Of a stretch of DNA of 64,000 nucleotides, positions 1 through 11,109 are shown in pieces. Source of the stretch: Tridacna crocea (lineage: Eukaryota; Mollusca; Bivalvia; Cardiida; Cardiidae); the NCBI GenBank assembly GCA_943736015.1, contig OX031059.1, forward strand, positions 59,841,159 through 59,905,158. The letters run 5' to 3'. Position 1 is the stretch's first letter. Each line of letters starts with the position of its first letter. Position numbers and translations under genes: made by a program. A model generated the notes under the pieces. It searched no databases and was not told the origin of the DNA. It worked only from the letters and a program-made list of their open reading frames with translations.

Positions 1-227
1 ATTTCTTAATCTTGTTTTAAACATCTTCGAATTTGATGAAACTCCACAGAAATTATCCTGCCATGGTCCTCTTTAGAGTTTCTTGAAAGAATTTGATCAG
101 GCCTACTGAATTTGGCATGTAACTTTATCTTATGGACCTTTAACAAGTTTCTTGACATTATAGGCATGGGATCAAATTGGCTCCAATCTAGAGATCACAA
201 GTTTAAAATGGGCTTCCATATATAGCT

Positions 228-470
228 TGCAACAGGCGAAAAGGGGCATTCGGTCATTTGCATAAATTGTCGTCTCGGATCAGCCTGCGCAGTCCTCACA
301 GGCTAACCTGAGACGACACTTTATGATAACATTAGATTTTTTGCTACAGTAGACTTGCGTAAAACAGAAAATTACATGAAAACGGAAAGTGTCGTTTCGG
401 ATCAGCCTAAATAACCGAATGCTCCTTTTTGCATGTTGCAAGCGGTATAGTCCCTTCAATTTATGCATTT
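228..470. mobile_element. foldback MITE, family C, left arm copy
   Basis: Bounded by CTTGCAACA(G/C)GCGAAAAGGGGCATT and its inverse AGGAGCATTC..GCAAG. The inside carries repeated pairs of GTCGTCTCGGATCAGCCTG and its reverse complement, giving a stem-loop. Related copies lie at 9228-9470 (mirror), 31150-31430 and 39297-39550. The family is abundant in bivalves as I know it; the autonomous partner is unknown. Confidence 0.7.
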
Positions 471-599
471 ATCAAAGGAAATAACTCAAGTTATAAAGGA
501 TAAAGTTTGTTACTATTTACCTCCTCCCTTGATGATCAAGGAGAGTGATTCATTTTGATGCTCACATGAGTGGAATATTAAATTCAAAGTAAGGTTTCT

Positions 600-1000
600 A
601 TCATTCAGGTTTTTAGCTCCACTGGCCGAAGGGCTTGTCATGGCCCTGTGTCCGTCGTGCGTCCTTCCGTGCGTGCGTGCGTGCGGACAGATGATCTTAC
701 GAGAGGACCTTGTGAGGTCGAATTGCTCTTTATTCACTACACCCTAACAACCCCATAAATTTAACCCCACATTGCCCACAAGCTAACCCTAACCCCACAA
801 ACCCTAACCCTACAACCCTAACCCTAACCCCATACCTACCAGATGGACGGAATGAACCCCAAAGAGACTAAATATACAATTACCCCAACTCCACAATGTC
901 GGGCTTGTAAGGACGGAGGGACTAACAAATGAAAGGACGGACGGACAACGCTAAAACTATATCTCTCCCCCTTCGGCGGGGGATAAAAAGGGGGTCACCA
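600..1000. repeat. bivalve dispersed repeat with GTGC/GTCC-rich core (left arm)
   Basis: 'TTTTTAGCTCCACTGGCCGAAGGGC' and 'CGTGCGTGCGTGCGTGCGG' on the left, a telomere-like patch in the middle, and 'GGACGGACGGACAACG' plus 'CCCCCTTCGGCGGGGGATAA' on the right. The same module appears at 20430-20545 and mirrored at 8698-9098. No coding content. Confidence 0.65.
775..835. repeat. telomere-like (CCCTAA) patch, left arm
   Basis: Several CCCTAA units mixed with CCCCACAAA and CCCTACAA variants inside the dispersed repeat. This is an interstitial, degenerate TTAGGG-type tract and far too short to be a telomere. Confidence 0.6.
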
Positions 1001-1394
1001 GCTTTGGGAAAATCCTATAAATATTTCTTTTTGTACACGCTGCATTGTGGAAGTTCAGGACGAAATTTCACCTATGAAACCTAAGTCTATGTATGTCCTA
1101 CGCTTTCGCGGTGTCTTACGCATACGCGATTTTGAAAAAATACGCCAAAACATCGTCGTCGTAAATATGCACGCGTCCGAATTCTACATAAGTCTTTCAG
1201 AGCGGAAGCCACGGTTTGACGCTAGAGAAAATATGCGACAAAAACAGGTAAATAAATGATATTTTGATTAAAATCTACTGATATTTACTTACAGTTTCTG
1301 AAAATACCATGATAAATACATCTTCTCCTCCTTTTTATCGTCAAATATTAAATAAAAGCTCGAATTTTGCGATTCAAGTCCTCAGAGCAGGCAG
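1001..1394 (+). other. 5' flank of the transposase with a 70-codon ORF
   Basis: Contains an ORF at 1047-1259 followed by a GTAAAT sequence at its end. It could be a 5' exon of the transposase, but I recognise no domain in it. The rest is AT-rich. The mirror copy lies at 8304-8697. Confidence 0.3.
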
Positions 1395-3019
1395 ATGACG
1401 GTTGATGACGTCACTAGCACCTGTTGCAAAGTTCTTGGGGTGCACAATGTACCAGAGCAGACTCTGCGTGATAGGGTAAAGGGCAAAGTAGACATGGGAA
1501 AGGTTAAGCTTGGTACAGAGAACCTGTTTAGTGAGGAGGAGGAGCTGTCTTTGGTTGAACACCTGGAAACGATGGCACAACTGGGATATGGTTTTACAAA
1601 TGCCAAACTTAAGTATCTTGCTGGAGAACTAGCTGCAAGCTTCAAGCGCCGAGCTACCGATAATCCTCTAAGTAACTGTTGGTTGTATGGTTTTTGACAA
1701 GATGGCAATACCGGCTTAAATCATTAAAACCTAGAGGTCTTGAAAGCAGTCGTGCCAAATTCTCAACACCAGAGATTGTGGAAAATTATTTTGACAGTTT
1801 GTCAAACATCATGCAGAAGTATGGTCTTAGCGATAAGCCACAATTTATTTTTAATATTGATGAGACAGGCATTCAACCAGAACACAGACCGCCAAATATT
1901 ATAGCTCCAGTGGGTATTAAACCACAATCAGTCACATCACCTCGCTCAACAACAACCACTGTTATAGCATGTGCTAATGCAGCTGGGCATCATTTACCCC
2001 CTTTTTTTTGTTTTTAAAGGAAAGCGGTATTCTCCTGAACTGATGAGAGATGCTACACCGGGATCTCGAGGTGTTATGTCAGATAGTGGGTGGTCAAATG
2101 CCGATTTTTTCAGCAGTATTTGAAGGACCATTTTCTACCAAATGTAAGAAGAGGAGATAATGACAGGCAGCAGATCTTGCTTATATTTGACGGGCATGCA
2201 TCACACGTCTCTAGAGCTTTGATTAACTGGGCTATGTCTAGCAACTTGATTCTTTTTGTATTACCTGCCCATACCTCACACATTCTTCAGCCCCTAGATA
2301 TCTCCATTTTTGGTCCTTTTAAGGCCTTTTACTATAGGGAGCGTGCATCCTTTATGCAATCATCCATTGGTAAGACCATCACACGTTATGACATGTGTCA
2401 TATAGCATGCCGGGCTTACCTGAGGGCAATGACACCCATTAATATAATGTCTGGCTTCAGGAAAACTGGGATATTCCCTTTTTCAAAGGAAGCTGTAGAA
2501 GAACATAAACTGTATCCCAGTGAAATTTTTGTTAAAGAAAATCCTGTACAAAAACTCATGGCAATGAAATCAGGAAAAGAGGCCGTTGAACAATTCTTGC
2601 TAAATAAGGTTGAAAAACAAAAGCCCACACTGTCATGCACATGTAAATGTACCTGCAATGCAGGAAAAGTCAAAGCATTGGTTACAAAACTCAAACCTGG
2701 TGGAGCTGCAATAACTGAAACTGAATATGTAACTCTTTTGGAAGATTACAATAATTCAAAAGCCAAGACCAACAACTCACATCCAGTTGCCACTGCAGAA
2801 TCAAGTCCAAAGCCATCAACAAGTGGACTGAATATGAATCATAACCCACATGATAGCAGCTATGATGATGATAGTGATGATGATGCTGATGATACTGAAT
2901 GCTGCTGTGTGTGCAATAAATTCTATCCCCCAGATATCAACAAAAAACCATTTTTGAAAATCGTTAACTGGGCAAAGTGTGATAACTGCCAGCACGGGTC
3001 CACCTCTCCTTTTGTGTAA
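1395..3019 (+). pseudogene. pogo/Tigger-type (DDE_1) transposase, broken, left arm copy
   Basis: Cut-and-paste transposase of the pogo/Tigger/jerky branch of Tc1-mariner. The first reading frame (1395-1697) has a helix-turn-helix DNA-binding region ('GTENLFSEEEELSLVEHLE', 'LGYGFTNAKLKYLAGELA'). The catalytic domain follows in 1679-2017 (first Asp in 'FNIDETGI') and 2090-3019 (second Asp in 'LIFDGHASH', third in 'LQPLDISIFGPFK', 35 residues apart). The C-terminus has a Cys-rich finger ('CCCVCNKF' ... 'WAKCDNCQHG'). The reading frame shifts three times, near 1690, 2005 and 2107, each time in a run of T, so no intact enzyme is encoded. Decay is otherwise slight, which suggests recent activity or sequencing-type length errors. 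Terminal inverted repeats were not resolved. Confidence 0.9.
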
Positions 3020-3890
3020 AACAATCTGCTGTGAGGAGGAATGAAATATTCCTATGTCCGCATTGTCTTAATTAATTCTTTACCAAGCAGTCCCCGGCTT
3101 TTGCCACATTTTGGAAGAAATCTAATGAAAAGATTGTGGGAAAAGTGGAAAGATGATGTTTTTTCTATGCTTTCAAGGACAATTATAATCTCATCACCAT
3201 TTAAATTGTCGTCTGCATATGCTTTTAATTCGGACCAGTCTATAAATTTGTTGTTGGTAAAGAGTTACAAATTGTTGCTACCATAGTTCGGTGTTACTAA
3301 TTTTATTTTTTCATGTTCCTATGTTGTTAATTCTGTGTACATAAATGTTATAAAAAAAATCAACATTATTAGCATCATCATCAATATCAACATTGTTGCA
3401 TATTTTAAGGTAAAAAAAACTGCATTATTTTATTTCTGTAATCATTTACAAAGAAAAAGAAAATAGCTCTATTGAAAACTGACAAAGACATGAAATACAG
3501 TGATTAAAAATTAACAAAAAAAGAATTATGAAACAGTTCTAATCAACCATGATGTAAATAGTAAATAGATACCCCTGTGGAGCCCTTCAAATTCAACTTT
3601 CACCAGACCACGGATCAATAGGACAGTCCCCGGATGTAAACAGGATTTACCCCTTACCTAACACAAGTAAGATTTTTATGTTTTCATTTCAATTCCCTCA
3701 GAGTTTAAGCGTATTTTCTGTTTACATGATGAATTTGAGCTCTGTTGATGAAAAAATATTTATTCAATGTCCATCACTATAGCGCATGCGCATCATTCAA
3801 ATATAAGAAACGCGAATACGTCGGACCAGTGCATATATACACATTTGTTTTAAATAATAATTATGACCTCATTTTTGTCATTATATTGGC
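3020..3890. other. 3' flank of the transposase, non-coding
   Basis: AT-rich sequence with an 81-codon ORF (3041-3286) that matches nothing I know, and a GC-richer stretch near 3590-3650. Nothing else recognised. It is mirrored at 5808-6678. Confidence 0.4.
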
Positions 3891-4535
3891 GAAACATTAA
3901 ATTCAATGAAAAATACATTGACCCTGGCCGGGCCAGTTTTGACCCTAGGGGCATCGTAAGAAAAGGAGATGCTACTTACAAAACATTAAAGCTCTACACC
4001 TTATAGTTTCAAAGAAGAAGAATTTTAAAGTTTTCCTTCCTTGTTCTTATGTTTCTTACTTTTGACCCACGCGGCGGAGCAAGTTTTGACCCCAGGGGTA
4101 TGGTATGAACAACCTTGGTAGATTCCAGTAGGAGATGGTACGTACCAAATATCAAATCTCTACAGATTCAAGTTTCAGAGAAGAATTTTAAAGTTTTCCT
4201 ACTTTCTTTCTATGTTTCGGACTTGTGACCCCCGGGGCGGGACAAGTTTTGAGCCCAGGGACATCATATGGATAAACTTTGTAGAAGTCCCCTAGAAGCT
4301 GCTACATACGAAATATCAAAGCTCTACGACTTCCAGTTTCAGAGAATTTTTTTTTTTTTTTAAAGTTTTTCTTCTTTGTTTCTATGTTTCGAATTTGTGA
4401 CCCCAAGGGCGGGGCCAGTTTAGACCCCAGGGACATCATTTGAACAAACTAAGTAGAAGTCAACCAGCAGATGCTACATACCAAATGTCAAAGCCCCACT
4501 CCTTCTTGTTTCAGAGAAGAAGAATTTTAAAGTTT
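3890..4535. repeat. ~210-bp tandem repeat array, left arm
   Basis: About three units, each with 'TTTTGACCC', 'GATGCTAC', 'CAAAGCTCTAC', 'TTTCAGAGAAGAAGAATTTT' and 'TTCCTTCTTTGTTC' in the same order. The same monomer, in opposite orientation, builds the array at 28080-29990. Confidence 0.8.
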
Positions 4536-5162
4536 TCCTATTTTCTTCCCATATTCAAACTTGTGACCCTCGGGGCCGGGCCAGTTTTGACCCTAGGGGC
4601 ATCGTAAGAAAAGGAGATGCTACTTACAAAACATTAAAGCTCTACACCTTCTAGTTTCAGAGAAGAAGAATTTCAAAGTTTTCATTCTTTGTTCCTCTGT
4701 TTCTAACTTGTGACCCACGCGACGGAGCAAGTTTTGACCCCAGGGGCATCGTTTGTACCATCTTGGTAGAGGTCCACTAGAAGATGCTACATACCAAATA
4801 ACAAAACATTACGTCTTCCAGTTTCAGAAAAGAAGGTTTTTAAAGTTTTCCTTCTTTGTTCCTACGGCGTCAAAGCCTTCTAGTGTCAGAGAAGAAGAAT
4901 AAAAATTTTACTTTTTTTTTTTCATTTTGGCAACCAGAGTTTTTGATGGAATTCAATCTCTTGAACAACTTTGGTAGCACCCCTGCCAAGTTTTATCAAG
5001 ATTGGCCCAGTGGTTTAGGAAGAGAAGATGTTTAAAGAAATTGTGGACGACGGACACTGGGCGATCACAAAACCTCACCATGAGCACTTTGTAAGCTAAA
5101 AACTCTGATTGCCATGGCAACTAAATGGAATTTTTTAAACAATTCTTTAAAAATCTTCTCTG
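4536..5162. repeat. spacer between the palindrome arms
   Basis: 627 bp of non-palindromic sequence made of further units of the ~210-bp repeat found in both arms ('TTTTGACCCCAGGGGCATCG', 'GATGCTACATACCAAAT', 'CTTCCAGTTTCAGA'). It ends in the bivalve-type dispersed repeat at 4920-5130 ('GCCATGGCAAC', 'GGACGACGGACACTGGGCGATC'). No gene is visible. Confidence 0.8.
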
Positions 5163-5808
5163 AAACTTTAAAATTCTTCTTCTCTGAAACAAGAAGGAGT
5201 GGGGCTTTGACATTTGGTATGTAGCATCTGCTGGTTGACTTCTACTTAGTTTGTTCAAATGATGTCCCTGGGGTCTAAACTGGCCCCGCCCTTGGGGTCA
5301 CAAATTCGAAACATAGAAACAAAGAAGAAAAACTTTAAAAAAAAAAAAAAATTCTCTGAAACTGGAAGTCGTAGAGCTTTGATATTTCGTATGTAGCAGC
5401 TTCTAGGGGACTTCTACAAAGTTTATCCATATGATGTCCCTGGGCTCAAAACTTGTCCCGCCCCGGGGGTCACAAGTCCGAAACATAGAAAGAAAGTAGG
5501 AAAACTTTAAAATTCTTCTCTGAAACTTGAATCTGTAGAGATTTGATATTTGGTACGTACCATCTCCTACTGGAATCTACCAAGGTTGTTCATACCATAC
5601 CCCTGGGGTCAAAACTTGCTCCGCCGCGTGGGTCAAAAGTAAGAAACATAAGAACAAGGAAGGAAAACTTTAAAATTCTTCTTCTTTGAAACTATAAGGT
5701 GTAGAGCTTTAATGTTTTGTAAGTAGCATCTCCTTTTCTTACGATGCCCCTAGGGTCAAAACTGGCCCGGCCAGGGTCAATGTATTTTTCATTGAATTTA
5801 ATGTTTCG
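5163..5808. repeat. ~210-bp tandem repeat array, right arm
   Basis: Mirror of 3890-4535; same monomer in the orientation used at 28080-29990 ('CTCTGAAAC', 'TAGAGCTTTGATATTT', 'GGGGTCAAAACTGGCCC'). Confidence 0.8.
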
Positions 5809-6678
5809 CCAATATAATGACAAAAATGAGGTCATAATTATTATTTAAAACAAATGTGTATATATGCACTGGTCCGACGTATTCGCGTTTCTTATATTTG
5901 AATGATGCGCATGCGCTATAGTGATGGACATTGAATAAATATTTTTTCATCAACAGAGCTCAAATTCATCATGTAAACAGAAAATACGCTTAAACTCTGA
6001 GGGAATTGAAATGAAAACATAAAAATCTTACTTGTGTTAGGTAAGGGGTAAATCCTGTTTACATCCGGGGACTGTCCTATTGATCCGTGGTCTGGTGAAA
6101 GTTGAATTTGAAGGGCTCCACAGGGGTATCTATTTACTATTTACATCATGGTTGATTAGAACTGTTTCATAATTCTTTTTTTGTTAATTTTTAATCACTG
6201 TATTTCATGTCTTTGTCAGTTTTCAATAGAGCTATTTTCTTTTTCTTTGTAAATGATTACAGAAATAAAATAATGCAGTTTTTTTTACCTTAAAATATGC
6301 AACAATGTTGATATTGATGATGATGCTAATAATGTTGATTTTTTTTATAACATTTATGTACACAGAATTAACAACATAGGAACATGAAAAAATAAAATTA
6401 GTAACACCGAACTATGGTAGCAACAATTTGTAACTCTTTACCAACAACAAATTTATAGACTGGTCCGAATTAAAAGCATATGCAGACGACAATTTAAATG
6501 GTGATGAGATTATAATTGTCCTTGAAAGCATAGAAAAAACATCATCTTTCCACTTTTCCCACAATCTTTTCATTAGATTTCTTCCAAAATGTGGCAAAAG
6601 CCGGGGACTGCTTGGTAAAGAATTAATTAAGACAATGCGGACATAGGAATATTTCATTCCTCCTCACAGCAGATTGTT

Positions 6679-8303
6679 TTACACAAAAGGAGAGGTGGAC
6701 CCGTGCTGGCAGTTATCACACTTTGCCCAGTTAACGATTTTCAAAAATGGTTTTTTGTTGATATCTGGGGGATAGAATTTATTGCACACACAGCAGCATT
6801 CAGTATCATCAGCATCATCATCACTATCATCATCATAGCTGCTATCATGTGGGTTATGATTCATATTCAGTCCACTTGTTGATGGCTTTGGACTTGATTC
6901 TGCAGTGGCAACTGGATGTGAGTTGTTGGTCTTGGCTTTTGAATTATTGTAATCTTCCAAAAGAGTTACATATTCAGTTTCAGTTATTGCAGCTCCACCA
7001 GGTTTGAGTTTTGTAACCAATGCTTTGACTTTTCCTGCATTGCAGGTACATTTACATGTGCATGACAGTGTGGGCTTTTGTTTTTCAACCTTATTTAGCA
7101 AGAATTGTTCAACGGCCTCTTTTCCTGATTTCATTGCCATGAGTTTTTGTACAGGATTTTCTTTAACAAAAATTTCACTGGGATACAGTTTATGTTCTTC
7201 TACAGCTTCCTTTGAAAAAGGGAATATCCCAGTTTTCCTGAAGCCAGACATTATATTAATGGGTGTCATTGCCCTCAGGTAAGCCCGGCATGCTATATGA
7301 CACATGTCATAACGTGTGATGGTCTTACCAATGGATGATTGCATAAAGGATGCACGCTCCCTATAGTAAAAGGCCTTAAAAGGACCAAAAATGGAGATAT
7401 CTAGGGGCTGAAGAATGTGTGAGGTATGGGCAGGTAATACAAAAAGAATCAAGTTGCTAGACATAGCCCAGTTAATCAAAGCTCTAGAGACGTGTGATGC
7501 ATGCCCGTCAAATATAAGCAAGATCTGCTGCCTGTCATTATCTCCTCTTCTTACATTTGGTAGAAAATGGTCCTTCAAATACTGCTGAAAAAATCGGCAT
7601 TTGACCACCCACTATCTGACATAACACCTCGAGATCCCGGTGTAGCATCTCTCATCAGTTCAGGAGAATACCGCTTTCCTTTAAAAACAAAAAAAAGGGG
7701 GTAAATGATGCCCAGCTGCATTAGCACATGCTATAACAGTGGTTGTTGTTGAGCGAGGTGATGTGACTGATTGTGGTTTAATACCCACTGGAGCTATAAT
7801 ATTTGGCGGTCTGTGTTCTGGTTGAATGCCTGTCTCATCAATATTAAAAATAAATTGTGGCTTATCGCTAAGACCATACTTCTGCATGATGTTTGACAAA
7901 CTGTCAAAATAATTTTCCACAATCTCTGGTGTTGAGAATTTGGCACGACTGCTTTCAAGACCTCTAGGTTTTAATGATTTAAGCCGGTATTGCCATCTTG
8001 TCAAAAACCATACAACCAACAGTTACTTAGAGGATTATCGGTAGCTCGGCGCTTGAAGCTTGCAGCTAGTTCTCCAGCAAGATACTTAAGTTTGGCATTT
8101 GTAAAACCATATCCCAGTTGTGCCATCGTTTCCAGGTGTTCAACCAAAGACAGCTCCTCCTCCTCACTAAACAGGTTCTCTGTACCAAGCTTAACCTTTC
8201 CCATGTCTACTTTGCCCTTTACCCTATCACGCAGAGTCTGCTCTGGTACATTGTGCACCCCAAGAACTTTGCAACAGGTGCTAGTGACGTCATCAACCGT
8301 CAT
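6679..8303 (-). pseudogene. pogo/Tigger-type transposase, broken, right arm copy
   Basis: Mirror copy of the transposase at 1395-3019, encoded on the - strand in segments 8303-8001, 8019-7681 and 7608-6679. The predicted peptides are identical to the left copy, including the IDETGI, FDGHASH and LQPLD catalytic motifs and the C-terminal Cys finger. It shows the same three reading-frame shifts in T/A runs. Shared breaks mean the two copies arose after the breaks, or are one locus read twice. Confidence 0.9.
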
Positions 8304-8697
8304 CTGCCTGCTCTGAGGACTTGAATCGCAAAATTCGAGCTTTTATTTAATATTTGACGATAAAAAGGAGGAGAAGATGTATTTATCATGGTATTTTCAG
8401 AAACTGTAAGTAAATATCAGTAGATTTTAATCAAAATATCATTTATTTACCTGTTTTTGTCGCATATTTTCTCTAGCGTCAAACCGTGGCTTCCGCTCTG
8501 AAAGACTTATGTAGAATTCGGACGCGTGCATATTTACGACGACGATGTTTTGGCGTATTTTTTCAAAATCGCGTATGCGTAAGACACCGCGAAAGCGTAG
8601 GACATACATAGACTTAGGTTTCATAGGTGAAATTTCGTCCTGAACTTCCACAATGCAGCGTGTACAAAAAGAAATATTTATAGGATTTTCCCAAAGC

Positions 8698-9098
8698 TGG
8701 TGACCCCCTTTTTATCCCCCGCCGAAGGGGGAGAGATATAGTTTTAGCGTTGTCCGTCCGTCCTTTCATTTGTTAGTCCCTCCGTCCTTACAAGCCCGAC
8801 ATTGTGGAGTTGGGGTAATTGTATATTTAGTCTCTTTGGGGTTCATTCCGTCCATCTGGTAGGTATGGGGTTAGGGTTAGGGTTGTAGGGTTAGGGTTTG
8901 TGGGGTTAGGGTTAGCTTGTGGGCAATGTGGGGTTAAATTTATGGGGTTGTTAGGGTGTAGTGAATAAAGAGCAATTCGACCTCACAAGGTCCTCTCGTA
9001 AGATCATCTGTCCGCACGCACGCACGCACGGAAGGACGCACGACGGACACAGGGCCATGACAAGCCCTTCGGCCAGTGGAGCTAAAAACCTGAATGAT
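8698..9098. repeat. bivalve dispersed repeat with GTCC-rich core (right arm)
   Basis: Mirror of 600-1000: 'TTATCCCCCGCCGAAGGGGG', 'GTTGTCCGTCCGTCC', a telomere-like patch, then GCACGCACGCACG. Apparently non-coding; the ORF at 8961-9185 is a read-through of the repeat. Confidence 0.65.
8863..8923. repeat. telomere-like (TTAGGG) patch, right arm
   Basis: Mirror of 775-835; GGGTTAGGG units interspersed with variants such as GGGTTTGTGGGG. Confidence 0.6.
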
Positions 9099-9227
9099 AG
9101 AAACCTTACTTTGAATTTAATATTCCACTCATGTGAGCATCAAAATGAATCACTCTCCTTGATCATCAAGGGAGGAGGTAAATAGTAACAAACTTTATCC
9201 TTTATAACTTGAGTTATTTCCTTTGAT

Positions 9228-9470
9228 AAATGCATAAATTGAAGGGACTATACCGCTTGCAACATGCAAAAAGGAGCATTCGGTTATTTAGGCTGATCCG
9301 AAACGACACTTTCCGTTTTCATGTAATTTTCTGTTTTACGCAAGTCTACTGTAGCAAAAAATCTAATGTTATCATAAAGTGTCGTCTCAGGTTAGCCTGT
9401 GAGGACTGCGCAGGCTGATCCGAGACGACAATTTATGCAAATGACCGAATGCCCCTTTTCGCCTGTTGCA
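9228..9470. mobile_element. foldback MITE, family C, right arm copy
   Basis: Mirror of 228-470 through the giant inverted repeat. Same GTCGTCTCGGATCAGCCTG-type inverted pairs and CTTGCAAC termini. The ORF-like stretch at 9230-9418 is just this repeat read through. Confidence 0.7.
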
Positions 9471-9699
9471 AGCTATAAATGGAAGCCCATTTTAAACTTG
9501 TGATCTCTAGATTGGAGCCAATTTGATCCCATGCCTATAATGTCAAGAAACTTGTTAAAGGTCCATAAGATAAAGTTACATGCCAAATTCAGTAGGCCTG
9601 ATCAAATTCTTTCAAGAAACTCTAAAGAGGACCATGGCAGGATAATTTCTGTGGAGTTTCATCAAATTCGAAGATGTTTAAAACAAGATTAAGAAATAA

Positions 9700-10330
9700 A
9701 AATAAAAACGCACACATGGACAGACGCAAGCACGGACAGACGCACAATGGACAATAGGCCATGACATAAGCCTGCTGGCCTTTGGCCTGTGGTGCTAAAA
9801 AGACTGATACTCTCTATACTCTAAATTATTTTTTCATTGAATTTGAAGTTTCGCCAATACAATGACAACAAGGGGGCCAAGATGGCCCTGGATCGCTCAA
9901 CTGAATTGAGCCAAATTTTTCAACATGTGATCTGCCGTTTCAGAGAAGAAGAATTTTTAAGAATTTTTCATGTCTGTATAGTGTAAATAGCCCACAGCCA
10001 TCAGAGCCATGTTTCTTAAAGGATCCAAATTTCTCCAACAATTTGTAAAAAAGGGTCAGCCGAGAAACATTTCTGTGATTTTATTTCAAAATCTGATCAG
10101 CCATTTCAGAGAAAAAGAATTTTAAAGAATTTTCTTCATGGCCATGTAGTGCAAGTAGCCCCCATTCACCAGAGCCATGTTTCTTGACAGATCAAAATTT
10201 CGCGAACAATCTTTTAAAGGAGTATTTCTGTGAAATAATTTCAAAATCTGGTCTGCCGTTTCAGACAGAAGAAGAATGAAAATTATTTTTAAGAATTTCT
10301 TCATGGCCATATAGTAGAAGTATCTACTTG
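9700..10330. repeat. dispersed repeats, no gene
   Basis: 'GGACAGACGCACAATGGACAATAGGCC' type sequence, then three loose units of 'CGTTTCAGA.AAGAAGAAT ... TCATGGCCAT.TAGT' (9940-10320) related to the ~210-bp repeat. Apparent ORFs are short and repeat-derived. Confidence 0.6.
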
Positions 10331-10466
10331 TTGATCCACCAGCAGCAGATCGTACTGGATAGCAGCAGATTCAAGTCTGTAGGCTCTGTAGACTCCGTCG
10401 TACATAATCACGTGTAGAAGTGTGTCATTGTCTCGACAACAGCGGTGTGCCTATTCATACATACAT

Positions 10467-10694
10467 GTAACTCTTTACCAACGACAAAATTTTAGACTGG
10501 TCCAAACTGAAAGCACTTGCATACGACAAAATAAACATAATTCCAAAATTGAAATTTGTTTCCAGCCGGGAAGAAAACATGGGGGGAAAAGGAGAAAATG
10601 CTATTACCAGCATTTTCTCCTTTTCCCACTATGTTTTCAAAAGGTTTTCCATCTCAGGGTCGTAGAAATCAGGGATTGGTTGGTAAAGGGTGGA
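10467..10694. mobile_element. foldback MITE, family A (piggyBac-like ends)
   Basis: Left end TAACTCTTTACCA and right end TGGTAAAGGGT. The centre is the hairpin built from AAAACATGGGGGGAAAAGG / CTTTTCCCACTATGTTTTC. Internal landmarks of the family are present: ACTGGTCCAAACTGAAAGC and GCATACGACAAAATAAA. Ends are slightly eroded. Confidence 0.75.
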
Positions 10695-10973
10695 GAACTG
10701 AGAAAAAAATAAAGACAGACAAATTCTCTGTTATTTCATAAACCTTCGAAAAAAGAAAACTTTGCCCAGATTTAAACGCGCAAGTTTCATTTTACGCGCC
10801 TAATGTAGGCCTATTTCTGTCCCGAATAGCGCAGCTCTCCGATATTTCGTGCAAAATAAAGCCTTACATGTTATGCTACATTTGGTTGCTTTTCCCGGCT
10901 TGGCACGATTATTTCATGCATTTAGTGCTCTTATTGTTGGGAAAAATGCATGTTTTACATGTAACTTTCACAG

Positions 10974-11076
10974 CGTTTTACATGACAACTAATACAAACG
11001 TAAAAAGCCGTTACAAAATCAGAGGGAATTAAAAAATTTGGGAAAACTGGTACAGAACCGTCTGCGTATCCTTCAG
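10974..11076 (+). pseudogene. dead duplicate of FUT8-like exon 2
   Basis: 103 bp closely matching the exon at 24119-24221, with the same AG acceptor, GT donor (GTGAGG) and phase. It encodes the peptide tail 'LVQNRLRILQ' but has TAA where the other copy has CGA, so it cannot be translated through. It lies about 4 kb upstream of the anchor exon, so it is outside the usable gene. Sequence before it (10741-10973) also matches the region before 24119, so more than the exon was duplicated. Confidence 0.8.
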
Positions 11077-11109
11077 GTGAGGAATTTTCATTTATCCATT
11101 AACAAAGAC

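Larger units (their letters stand above)
1..4535 (+). repeat. left arm of giant inverted repeat
   Basis: Every position x in this arm pairs with 9698-x in the arm at 5163-9697. The match covers the transposase, its flanks and the repeat array, so a whole genomic segment is mirrored rather than one transposon. Spot checks show near identity; the only mismatch I found is 220 versus 9478. The arm reaches base 1 of the window, so its outer boundary is unknown. It is either a very young palindrome or a fold-back artefact of assembly. Confidence 0.95.
5163..9697 (-). repeat. right arm of giant inverted repeat
   Basis: Reverse complement of 1-4535. The inner edge is sharp: 4535 pairs with 5163, while 4536 and 5162 do not pair. 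The outer edge as far as visible is 9697, after which an A-rich stretch and a GGACAGACGCA-type dispersed repeat follow. Because the partner arm begins at window base 1, symmetry may or may not continue beyond 9697. Confidence 0.95.

Noticed and set aside
775-835. Chromosome end
   Set aside because: Telomere-like units are few, degenerate, internal to a dispersed repeat and mirrored in the other palindrome arm.
1374-1708. Antisense ORFs across the transposase (and their mirror at 7990-8324)
   Set aside because: Shadows of the transposase reading frame on the opposite strand.
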